From Candidatus Poseidoniales archaeon (GTDB lineage Archaea > Thermoplasmatota > Poseidoniia > Poseidoniales > Poseidoniaceae): 45,358 bases of DNA. Below the pieces are notes generated by a model. That model had not been told where the DNA came from. It was given only the letters and a program-made list of their open reading frames with translations, and did no database searches. Where the stretch lies: assembly GCA_012959275.1 (NCBI GenBank), contig DUDM01000004.1, positions 1-45,358 of the forward strand, in the 5' to 3' direction. Of this stretch, positions 25,736 through 32,648 are shown piece by piece. Positions within the stretch are counted from its first letter, which is position 1; each line of letters opens with the position of its first letter. The position numbers and the translations under genes were made by a program.

Positions 25736-27031
25736 ATGTCGCCGATGCTGTGCGATATCATGTCTATTGAGGCCGCTGTACCTACCTCCGATTCCACTTC
25801 TGGGATGATTGACAACAGTGACCGAGCCGCTTTGGAGGGGATGTTGAAAGCATATCCTGTAGAGCAGTTGGTCGAAGAAGTTCTAATTGCCTGGGAAGAA
25901 TTAACAGAGAGAAATAAAGATTTAGCAGATGCAAAACAAAAATTGAGAATTACAGAATTGGATTTGGCTGAGCGCGAAGATGGAGTTGCTCCTGAATTAG
26001 CTAGATTGTCTGAAGCGGAAAAGGGTTTACAAGACCGTGATGCTCGTATTATTCACTTAGAGAGAATGCTTGAAGATGCTCGTTCAGAAATAGAATCAAC
26101 TGCTGCATCAATGACTGCTGAAGAAAAGGCTACTCTTGATGCTGAAAATTCTCAACTTAGAGATTTAACCACAGAACAAGGTGGCGTGATCACTGAGATG
26201 GAAGAAAAAATGGACCAACTCGTCGAAGCACTAGATAAGGCTGCGCAGGCTGGTTTAACTTCCATAACTGCTGATGAAGTTCGTGGATTGAAATCACAAC
26301 TTGATGCAAGAGAGGAAGATCTTGCTGCTGAATCAGCGGCCCGTGAAGCCTTGGAAGAAGAGCGTCAAAGATTGCGAGATATTGCTGATAGACTACGCGG
26401 CCTTTTAGATCAAAGAGACCGTCGCCTAAGTGAATTAGAAGAACAATTGGAACGCGTAATGACTGGCCCCCGTTCTGTAAGTGCTGAGCATGATTATTTA
26501 GTTGAGCAAATTGAGGAATTGAAAAGAAGGTTACTTGAAAGAAATAGAGAATATGAGGCTTTGCGAAGGAGAGAACGCCGCCTTCATAATGATGTATTTG
26601 AAAGGGATGAAAGAATGCAACAAATGCAACTTACCATCGCTGACTTAGAAGCCGCTTTACTTGACCGCACCTCTGAATTACGAGAAGTAGAGAGTCAACG
26701 TGAAAGAGCGATGCTTGAATTAGATGCTTCTCGACGTAATGATCGAACCCGTGAAGTGGTTGGTAGAGTATTCCAAGACTCTCTAGGATTGGTAAGAGAC
26801 CATTCAAAGCGTGAGGATACTAGAGAAAGAATTGTAGAAGATGGACCTCAAAAGAGAACTATCTCCACCCCTTCATTAGATGATATCCATACACTCGCTG
26901 GTGGTAAAGAAATAGAATTGAGTGAAAATACTGAAAGTTTAGTGCAAGGAGAACAGCATGAACAAAGGCCGAATGCACCAGGTGGTAGTGGTGATCCGAT
27001 TATTTATGAAGATGAAGAATCAGAGTCTTGA
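25736..27031 (+). CDS. Long coiled-coil protein downstream of the actin-like gene
   Basis: 431 residues. A short N-terminal segment is followed from about residue 45 to 345 by nearly continuous heptad-like helix rich in Glu, Arg, Leu and Ala, with breaks near residues 135-145 and 240-250. The remaining ~85 residues are disordered-looking and acidic, ending EDEESES. There are no membrane helices. I recognise no specific family; low-complexity resemblance to SMC, myosin or tropomyosin rods is expected for any coiled coil. Start at the ATG at 25736; an ATG at 25760 is possible. Its position directly after the MamK-like gene makes it a candidate filament adaptor or bundler (inference). Its 3' end overlaps the convergent GGGPS gene by 32 bases. 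Confidence 0.8.
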   Translation: MSPMLCDIMSIEAAVPTSDSTSGMIDNSDRAALEGMLKAYPVEQLVEEVLIAWEELTERNKDLADAKQKLRITELDLAEREDGVAPELARLSEAEKGLQDRDARIIHLERMLEDARSEIESTAASMTAEEKATLDAENSQLRDLTTEQGGVITEMEEKMDQLVEALDKAAQAGLTSITADEVRGLKSQLDAREEDLAAESAAREALEEERQRLRDIADRLRGLLDQRDRRLSELEEQLERVMTGPRSVSAEHDYLVEQIEELKRRLLERNREYEALRRRERRLHNDVFERDERMQQMQLTIADLEAALLDRTSELREVESQRERAMLELDASRRNDRTREVVGRVFQDSLGLVRDHSKREDTRERIVEDGPQKRTISTPSLDDIHTLAGGKEIELSENTESLVQGEQHEQRPNAPGGSGDPIIYEDEESES

Positions 27032-27737
27032 GTTTATCTGCTAACAAATCAATTTCATATTCTTCAACTAATGTTCCCGTTACAATCCAGTCGGCCCCGC
27101 CGTCGACTGCGTTCCTAACATCTTCTTTAGTCCGAATTCCACCGCCAACAATTAGGCAGTCTGCATGTGCTACCTTAATTAAATCTGTATGAACTGGATG
27201 TACTGCTCCACTTCCTGCTTCAAGGTAGACTATTTTCATTCCATATCCTTTTGCACATAGAGAATAGGAAATAACTTCTTCAGGACTAGTAAGGGGTGTT
27301 GCGTTTCCAACTTCACCTACTTTTCCTCCTGGCTCGCAAATAAGATATGCAGTGGGTAACATTTCAACTCCATTTTCATATAACCAAGTTGCCCCTTTCA
27401 CTTGTTCACCAATTAAGAAACGCGGATTATTACTATTCATTAACATCATGAAAAGAATTCCATCTGCATTTGGAGATAATGCATGCGCCCCCCCTGGAAA
27501 TAGGACAACTGGTACATCTACAACTTCTTTTATTGCTACAACAGTTGCATGAACTAAATCACTTGGAGTATCTGTAGAACCACCGATAAGAATTAATTTA
27601 CTTCCTACTTCAACTACAATTTTTGCTTTCAATGCCGCTTCTTCAGGAGATTGATTTGCTGGATCAAATAATGTTGCATGGCGTGGTGTATCACTATCGC
27701 AAAACCAATTCAGTAATTCCCCGTCTGCGAACATCAT
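27000..27737 (-). CDS. Geranylgeranylglyceryl phosphate synthase (PcrB/GGGPS family)
   Basis: 245 residues of a TIM barrel. It makes the first ether bond of archaeal lipids, joining geranylgeranyl diphosphate to sn-glycerol 1-phosphate. Visible family features are ATLFDPANQS near the N-terminus, LILIGGSTD, VPVVLFPGG, YLEAGSGA and the phosphate-binding IVGGGIRTKED and WIVTGTLVEE. The two adjacent ATGs at 27737 and 27734 are equivalent starts. It lies 38 bases after a short flavoprotein and a ferredoxin on the same strand, likely an operon. The 3' end overlaps the coiled-coil gene by 32 bases. Confidence 0.93.
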   Translation of the reverse strand: MMFADGELLNWFCDSDTPRHATLFDPANQSPEEAALKAKIVVEVGSKLILIGGSTDTPSDLVHATVVAIKEVVDVPVVLFPGGAHALSPNADGILFMMLMNSNNPRFLIGEQVKGATWLYENGVEMLPTAYLICEPGGKVGEVGNATPLTSPEEVISYSLCAKGYGMKIVYLEAGSGAVHPVHTDLIKVAHADCLIVGGGIRTKEDVRNAVDGGADWIVTGTLVEEYEIDLLADKLKTLILHLHK

Positions 27738-27775
27738 CCTTGGCAGAGGTGCTTTGGACTTGTGCCTTCGGGTGG

Positions 27776-28363
27776 TTATTTTACTTGAGAAGCCAACTCT
27801 TTTCCTCGAATTATTGCAGCATCCGCACCTAATTTTTTAGGATGTTTTCCTTGCATTAACTCTAACCAATTTTCTATTGGTTCATTTTCAGTCCACCATA
27901 TTTCTCCTGTACCATCTTTTCTAGTCCATTTTTGACTACCGATACTAATTCCCCCATACCATTGAATTAATTTCCGAGATGGTGGTCTTAGCATCTTAAT
28001 ATTGGTTAATACAAGATTTGTAACTGATTTTTCTCCTAATGCATCAATGTAAATATCTCCAGACACTTTTCCGGATGAAGTGATAAGTCCATCTTCAAAA
28101 CCAATAATTTTAGTTTTTAATTTCATTTCAACACCTTGTTTGGTGGCCATAATCGCCATATTTTTTTCTAACCAACCCCTTCTAAAACAATTACTTTCAT
28201 AACCAAGTTTAGATGGTATTAAAGATAAATTTTCTATCCAGCCAGGTGAATTACATGGTGTTCCTAATTCTTGTTTCATATCAATGATGATAACTTCATG
28301 TTCCATAAGATCTAATGCAGCTGATAATCCAGTTAATCCCCCTCCGGCGATTATTATTTTCAT
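27776..28363 (-). CDS. Short GGR-like FAD-binding protein
   Basis: 195 residues. It starts with the dinucleotide-binding motif IIIAGGGLTGLSAALDL and IIIDMKQELGTPCNSPGW; the E-x-G-T/S-P-C pattern is like the FAD/active-site region of archaeal geranylgeranyl reductases. However, the second FAD motif (GDAA...P..G.GI) and the C-terminal domain are absent, making it about half the family's usual ~390-450 residues. There is no frameshift visible and the end is a normal stop, so it looks like a complete small protein rather than a fresh truncation. Its ATG overlaps the ferredoxin stop (ATGA, 28360-28363), indicating coupled translation, and GGGPS follows after 38 bases. A role in electron transfer to, or reduction of, isoprenoid lipids is inference from context. 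Confidence 0.7.
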   Translation of the reverse strand: MKIIIAGGGLTGLSAALDLMEHEVIIIDMKQELGTPCNSPGWIENLSLIPSKLGYESNCFRRGWLEKNMAIMATKQGVEMKLKTKIIGFEDGLITSSGKVSGDIYIDALGEKSVTNLVLTNIKMLRPPSRKLIQWYGGISIGSQKWTRKDGTGEIWWTENEPIENWLELMQGKHPKKLGADAAIIRGKELASQVK

Positions 28364-28566
28364 GATGATGCCTCAGGAATAATAGCCAATGCAAAAACTG
28401 GACAAGAAGGGATGCAATGTTCACAATGAGTGCAAGATTTCTCATCTACTATTGCTAAATCATTTTCCAGATGAAGTGCATTAACTGGACAAAGTGCTAT
28501 ACATGCTGCACAACCATAACAAAGGTCGCCGTCAACCACAAAAATATGGTTGCTAACTCTTCCCAT
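28360..28566 (-). CDS. 2[4Fe-4S] ferredoxin
   Basis: 68 residues with two complete cluster motifs: Cys16-19-22-26 (CYGCAACIALCP) and Cys45-48-51-55 (CTHCEHCIPSCP), each ending in Cys-Pro, as in bacterial-type 2[4Fe-4S] ferredoxins. The protein is cytoplasmic, a low-potential electron carrier. It overlaps the following flavoprotein gene by four bases and leads the GGGPS gene run; archaeal geranylgeranyl reductases are known to accept electrons from ferredoxin (Methanosarcina), so it may supply lipid saturation here (inference). Confidence 0.93.
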   Translation of the reverse strand: MGRVSNHIFVVDGDLCYGCAACIALCPVNALHLENDLAIVDEKSCTHCEHCIPSCPVFALAIIPEASS

Positions 28567-28861
28567 ATACCTTCGAAGAAGTCTTCTATGAAAAGTAATC
28601 TCTATAGGAAACTAGATTTCCACTGAAAAGAGTACTAGTCCCCCCACCCCCTAATTTCCATTGGAGATATTATTTTTAGGTAAAGGTATAGTGGGAAATG
28701 GTAGAAGAAAAATATGGTATAGCAAGACCCATTGATTCATGTCGCGTAAGGTGTATATTGATTTTGATAGTTGTTTTTTGATATGACTCTCTATTTTAGG
28801 TTGCAGTGGAAATAGGGGGGTGTATGCAAATCTTCTTCTTTGATGCTCTTGACGGTGTCCC
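28567..28861. other. 295-base divergent intergenic region without a recognised gene
   Basis: This is the longest gene-free stretch in the window, between ferredoxin (minus) and the beta-CASP RNase (plus). It is AT-rich apart from a C6-A-C5 run near 28638-28651 and a G run near 28815. TATA-like strings include TCTCTATAGG near 28600 (minus side) and GTGTATATT near 28751 (plus side). A short inverted repeat GAAGA-AG-TCTTC lies near 28578. No cloverleaf or conserved RNA was recognised. It probably holds both promoters; a small RNA cannot be excluded. Confidence 0.5.
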
Positions 28862-30175
28862 ATGGTCATGTATTCCCCAGGCAAAACCTCCTCATATCCT
28901 GACGAACCAGTTGACAAAGGATTGAGATATCATTTTCTTGGAGGAGGCTCAGAAGTTGGAAATGTTGGAATTGTTCTTGAAGGGGTTAAAGGAGATAGAT
29001 TACTAATTGATTATGGTCTTGCTCCAACAGATCCTCCCCGTTATCCTGCTGAAGCCCCAAAAGTAACTGATGTAATCATAACACATTCTCATATTGATCA
29101 TATCGGAATGGTTCCATGGATAAGTGGTTCACATCATTCAACATTACATGCAACCCATGTTACTGTAGCTCTTAGTGAATTAATGTGGAGAGATTGCCAT
29201 AAAGTAAGTCGAATTGAGGGATATCCACTTCCTTGGGATAAAAGAGATATTGATTTTGCTTTAGAAAGTTGGAAAGTACATAATTTTGGAGAATGGGTAA
29301 AACATGGAAATTGGAAATGGCGTTTACATCCAGCAGGGCATATTCCAGGTGCTGCTATGGTCGAAATAGATACGGGAGATAAGAAGATCTTACTATCTGG
29401 TGATTTTGATACTAGAGATTCATCTTTAGTTTCTGGTGCTTTACCTGTAGATGTAGATATATTATTTGTTGAAGGAACATATGGTGGAAGATCACATCCT
29501 GATAAAAAATCTGAGATGGAAAGATTAATTGAAAGAATTAAAGAAATAAAAAATAGAGGAGGAACAGTATTAATTCCTGCCTTTGCAAATGGAAGGGGTC
29601 AAGATATTTTAATGACTTTACATGCTGCATTACCTAATTTAAATGTTCATTATGATGGAATGGGAAAAATAATTACTAAACATTATTTAGATAATTCAGG
29701 ATATCTAAAAGATTCCGAAGCCCTTAACGCAGCGTTTCACTGGGCAAAAAGAGTATCATCAAAATCAGATAAAAAGAAAGCCCTTGAAGCAGATGTAATT
29801 GTATCTACAAGTGGAATGTTAGATGGAGGCCCATCTATTTGGTATCTTAATAGATTAAGAAATGATGAACGAAACGCGATATTCTTTACTGGTTATCAAG
29901 CAAAAGGTTCTGGGGGTAGGATGCTTCAAGAAGATGGAAAGATTCCAATTTTTGGGAATATTTGTCAGGTTGATTTGGAATGGGACACTTTTGGTTTTTC
30001 TACTCATGCAGGACATAATGAAATTGTTGAATTTGCAAAAGCATGTGGGGCAAATGATGTGGTTGTCTACCATACAGATCCAATTAATGCACGACCACCC
30101 TTAGTTGAAGCATTGGAAGTAAACGGACATATTGTCCATCAACCAATAAATGGGCAATCCCATATCATCGAATGA
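28862..30175 (+). CDS. Beta-CASP metallo-beta-lactamase RNA nuclease (aCPSF2-like)
   Basis: 437 residues. The metal site motifs are HSHIDH (75-80), the histidine of PAGHIPGA and the Asp of LSGDFD. The beta-CASP part carries STSGMLDGGP and GYQAKGSGGRML, and near the end STHAGHNE supplies the last metal-binding His. This is the RNase family of CPSF73, RNase J and archaeal aCPSF. There is no N-terminal KH extension, so it is the shorter aCPSF2-like type rather than aCPSF1. It likely acts in RNA processing or decay. Starts at 28862 or 28868 are both possible. It is followed 36 bases later by the zinc-ribbon/TupA pair. The coding sequence is strikingly AT-rich (AGA, ATA and AAA codons). Confidence 0.9.
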   Translation: MVMYSPGKTSSYPDEPVDKGLRYHFLGGGSEVGNVGIVLEGVKGDRLLIDYGLAPTDPPRYPAEAPKVTDVIITHSHIDHIGMVPWISGSHHSTLHATHVTVALSELMWRDCHKVSRIEGYPLPWDKRDIDFALESWKVHNFGEWVKHGNWKWRLHPAGHIPGAAMVEIDTGDKKILLSGDFDTRDSSLVSGALPVDVDILFVEGTYGGRSHPDKKSEMERLIERIKEIKNRGGTVLIPAFANGRGQDILMTLHAALPNLNVHYDGMGKIITKHYLDNSGYLKDSEALNAAFHWAKRVSSKSDKKKALEADVIVSTSGMLDGGPSIWYLNRLRNDERNAIFFTGYQAKGSGGRMLQEDGKIPIFGNICQVDLEWDTFGFSTHAGHNEIVEFAKACGANDVVVYHTDPINARPPLVEALEVNGHIVHQPINGQSHIIE

Positions 30176-30211
30176 ATTGAATACCTAAGCCGCAAGCGGA
30201 GAACGATTAAT

Positions 30212-30517
30212 ATGGCTGCGAAGAGACCAACTAAAGGTAAAAAACCGGCTACAAGTGGTAAAAAGAAGAAACGACGTAAGAAGAAAATGCGTTTAACTTT
30301 AAAATCCCGTTCAATGAAAGAAGCTGATAGTTATACAGATTCAGTTGGTTGGTCAACCACAGGTAGGGTTTTGGAAGATGTGGTTGCAGCCCCACAATCA
30401 GACAAAATTAAACATCAATGCAGTCTTTGTGGTACAATTATGATGGTACCAAAACCAAAACGGGCAAAGTATACTATCACCTGCCCTAACTGTGAACATA
30501 AAGACGATTTCTCATGA
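30212..30517 (+). CDS. Basic zinc-ribbon protein
   Basis: 101 residues. The first ~35 are extremely basic (KGKKPATSGKKKKRRKKK), then a linker, then a zinc ribbon with Cys70-x2-Cys73 and Cys91-x2-Cys94 (HQCSLCGT, TCPNCEHK). This layout fits a nucleic-acid- or ribosome-associated protein; I recognise no named family. The ATG follows an AT-rich AGAACGATTAAT leader. The stop overlaps the TupA start by four bases (ATGA, 30514-30517), so the two are probably translated together although no functional link is obvious. Confidence 0.75.
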   Translation: MAAKRPTKGKKPATSGKKKKRRKKKMRLTLKSRSMKEADSYTDSVGWSTTGRVLEDVVAAPQSDKIKHQCSLCGTIMMVPKPKRAKYTITCPNCEHKDDFS

Positions 30518-31314
30518 TACGCGCAACCACCATAACCCTGTTAATTTTATTCAGTGGGCTATCAGGCTGTTTTGAAGAAGTTGAAGATTCTGAAGGATTA
30601 TTACTTGCAACCACCACTTCAATGAGAGATTCAGGATTACTTGATGAATTATTACCTGCTTTTGAAAGAGCAACGGGAATCCATGTTAATGTTGTGGCAG
30701 TTGGCACTGGAGCAGCACTCAATCTTGGTGAAAATGGAGATGTTGATGTATTAATTGTTCATTCACCCAAAAAAGAAACTGAATTTATCGAAAATGGATT
30801 TGGAATTTCAAGAAGTACATTTGCTTGGAATAGATTTGTTTTAATTGGGCCAAATCAACTAGATGGATTTTCTAATGCTTCGGAAGCATTTTCTTCTTTA
30901 GAGAATGAATGTTTTGTTTCTCGAGGGGATAATTCTGGAACCCATATTAAAGAACTAGAAATTTGGCAAATTGCAGGTGTTGAACCAGGAGATGAATATT
31001 TATCCATTGGACAAGGAATGGCAAGCGCTTTGAATATGGCGGATGAATTACAATGTTGGACTTTGAGTGATAAGGGAACTTGGTTATTTCATTCAAATAA
31101 ATTAGATTTAGAGGCAACATCTTTTAATGATGATTTGACTTTAAATCCCTACAGTGTAATTCAATTAAAAGGAGAAAAAAGTGAAGATAGTTTACGGTTT
31201 AATGAATTTATTCTTTCTTTTGAAAGTCAACAAATAATCAATAATTATTCAATTAATGGGCAGACATTATTCAATTCCGGTCAACCTAACCAACTACCAT
31301 CAAGTAGTGATTGA
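30514..31314 (+). CDS. tupA: Tungstate ABC transporter substrate-binding lipoprotein
   Basis: 266 residues. A short signal with lipobox LSGC (Cys19) anchors it outside. The mature start LLLATTTSMRDSGLLDELLPAF and AVGTGAALNLGENGDVDVLIVHSP is the TupA/PBP2 signature for tungstate binding (T-T-S and G-T-G loops contacting the oxyanion). SRGDNSGTHIKELEIW and TLSDKGTW are further conserved parts. The family binds tungstate more tightly than molybdate; the ion cannot be told from sequence with certainty. It overlaps the zinc-ribbon gene by four bases at its start and the convergent permease-ATPase gene by 34 bases at its end. MoeA lies just beyond, supporting a W/Mo cofactor role. Confidence 0.92.
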   Translation: MIRATTITLLILFSGLSGCFEEVEDSEGLLLATTTSMRDSGLLDELLPAFERATGIHVNVVAVGTGAALNLGENGDVDVLIVHSPKKETEFIENGFGISRSTFAWNRFVLIGPNQLDGFSNASEAFSSLENECFVSRGDNSGTHIKELEIWQIAGVEPGDEYLSIGQGMASALNMADELQCWTLSDKGTWLFHSNKLDLEATSFNDDLTLNPYSVIQLKGEKSEDSLRFNEFILSFESQQIINNYSINGQTLFNSGQPNQLPSSSD

Positions 31315-32561
31315 GGGACATCATTCTCTGTAACAACTTTACCATTATCTAAGATAATTATTTGTTTTGAAAGGCGTTTTGCTTGCAGCGAATTATGAGT
31401 TGCGAGGAAAATCATTGCACCACGATCTAGATGATTTTGAACTAACCTTTCCATCATTTCTACATTAGCCCCATCTAGACTAGCAGTGAATTCATCGAGG
31501 AGGAGAATATCTGGTTGAGAAGCAAGGGCCCGCACCAACGCCAATCGTTGTTTTTCTCCTCCAGAGAGGGTTTTTGGGGATTTATTTTTTAGAGTTTCTA
31601 AATTAACTTGTTTCAACCACCACATCCCTTCTTCAACTTCAACTCCAGCGTGACATATATTTTGAAGGACTGAACCATAAAGAATAACAGGTCTTTGATG
31701 AACCATCATAATTTTCCCTTCAACTTTAACAGAATCAGAATTAATAAGCCCAGCAATATGCCGTAATAATGAGGATTTACCACTCCCTGAAGCTCCAAGA
31801 ATAGCGCTACATTTTCTTTGAGAAGGTAAATTAATATTGTTTAAAATCAATTTATTATCTATCTTCCAGTTGAGATTATCTACCACAACATTAGCCGAAT
31901 ATTGCTTGAATATAGGTGCCCTTTCGGAATATTTTTTTGAAGCGAATTTTTCTTTTTCTAATTTCAAAGCCAATCCAGAAGCAAATAAAGCGACGATGAG
32001 TAAAAAACCACCACTCATCAAAGCAGAATCCAAGTTTCCTTGTTGTGTATCGAGTACAATACTAGTTGTCATTACCCTTGTTTTTCCAGCGATATTCCCC
32101 CCTACTATCATTACCGCACCGACTTCAGCAATAGCCCTTCCAAAACCAACCAAAACCGCACTAATTATCCCCACTCGCGCTTCTTTTAATCTATTTATCA
32201 TCATATTTTTCGTGGCCAATAAACCATGAGTTTCCAATACCTCTTTTGGGATTTTATCAAGTGCTGTCCACGAAAGACCCCAAATCAATGGCAGAATCAA
32301 TAATGTTTGAGCGATTATCATTCCTTCAATAGTAAATAATAATTCGAGTTCACCAAAAGGACCTTTACGAGAAAGAGCAAGATAAACAGCCACACCAACA
32401 ACCACAGGTGGAAGACCATAGAGGGTTCGAATCATAATTTTCAACCAATTTAAAGATTCAGATTGATGTTTTGAACACCATGAGGCTAATGGCAAACCAA
32501 TCACTAATGCAAGTATGGTTGCCGTCCCAGAGACGGCCAAGGAGGTGAGGATAACCGTCAT
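31281..32561 (-). CDS. tupBC: Fused tungstate ABC transporter permease-ATPase (TupB-TupC)
   Basis: 426 residues in one uninterrupted frame. Residues ~1-205 form the permease, with about five helices and the TupB/ModB-like EAA loop region (GFGRAIAEVGAVMIVGGNI). After a linker, residues ~222-426 form an ABC ATPase: Walker A GASGSGKSSLLRHIAGL, Q-loop HQRPVIL, signature LSGGEKQRLALVRAL, Walker B DILLLDEFTASLD and switch His in ATHNS. Tungstate systems normally encode TupB and TupC as separate genes, so the single chain is unusual; as a homodimer it would supply both permeases and both ATPases. The ATPase is short and lacks a regulatory C-terminal domain. It is convergent with tupA (34-base overlap) and divergent from moeA, so subunits of one transporter come from opposite strands. 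Confidence 0.92.
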   Translation of the reverse strand: MTVILTSLAVSGTATILALVIGLPLASWCSKHQSESLNWLKIMIRTLYGLPPVVVGVAVYLALSRKGPFGELELLFTIEGMIIAQTLLILPLIWGLSWTALDKIPKEVLETHGLLATKNMMINRLKEARVGIISAVLVGFGRAIAEVGAVMIVGGNIAGKTRVMTTSIVLDTQQGNLDSALMSGGFLLIVALFASGLALKLEKEKFASKKYSERAPIFKQYSANVVVDNLNWKIDNKLILNNINLPSQRKCSAILGASGSGKSSLLRHIAGLINSDSVKVEGKIMMVHQRPVILYGSVLQNICHAGVEVEEGMWWLKQVNLETLKNKSPKTLSGGEKQRLALVRALASQPDILLLDEFTASLDGANVEMMERLVQNHLDRGAMIFLATHNSLQAKRLSKQIIILDNGKVVTENDVPQSLLDGSWLG

Positions 32562-32648
32562 CGAATTATTCTACAAGGGGTTGGCATTTCATCCTTAGTC
32601 TAATAGCGATAGGTCCATGACCTAGTGGCGCAAGGCCGGCTTGGTCGC
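32562..32648. promoter_or_regulatory. Divergent tupBC-moeA promoter region
   Basis: The 87 bases between the tupBC start and the moeA ATG must hold control signals for both genes. No clear ModE-like palindrome was seen. Shared metal-cofactor regulation is inference from the divergent layout. Confidence 0.3.

Noticed and set aside
24655-27031. A full magnetosome gene island
   Set aside because: Only the actin resembles a magnetosome protein; no other mam-type gene is present in the neighbourhood.
27000-27031. Frameshift or misassembly at the coiled-coil/GGGPS overlap
   Set aside because: Both proteins keep sensible ends, and a similar convergent overlap occurs at tupA/tupBC, so it looks like genome compactness.
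28567-28861. tRNA or small structured RNA in the longest gap
   Set aside because: No cloverleaf arms, TTCGA-type T-loop context or CCA end could be assembled by eye.
28651-28917. 88-codon minus-strand frame in the long intergenic region
   Set aside because: It overlaps the start of the beta-CASP gene, shows no family features and has poor start context.
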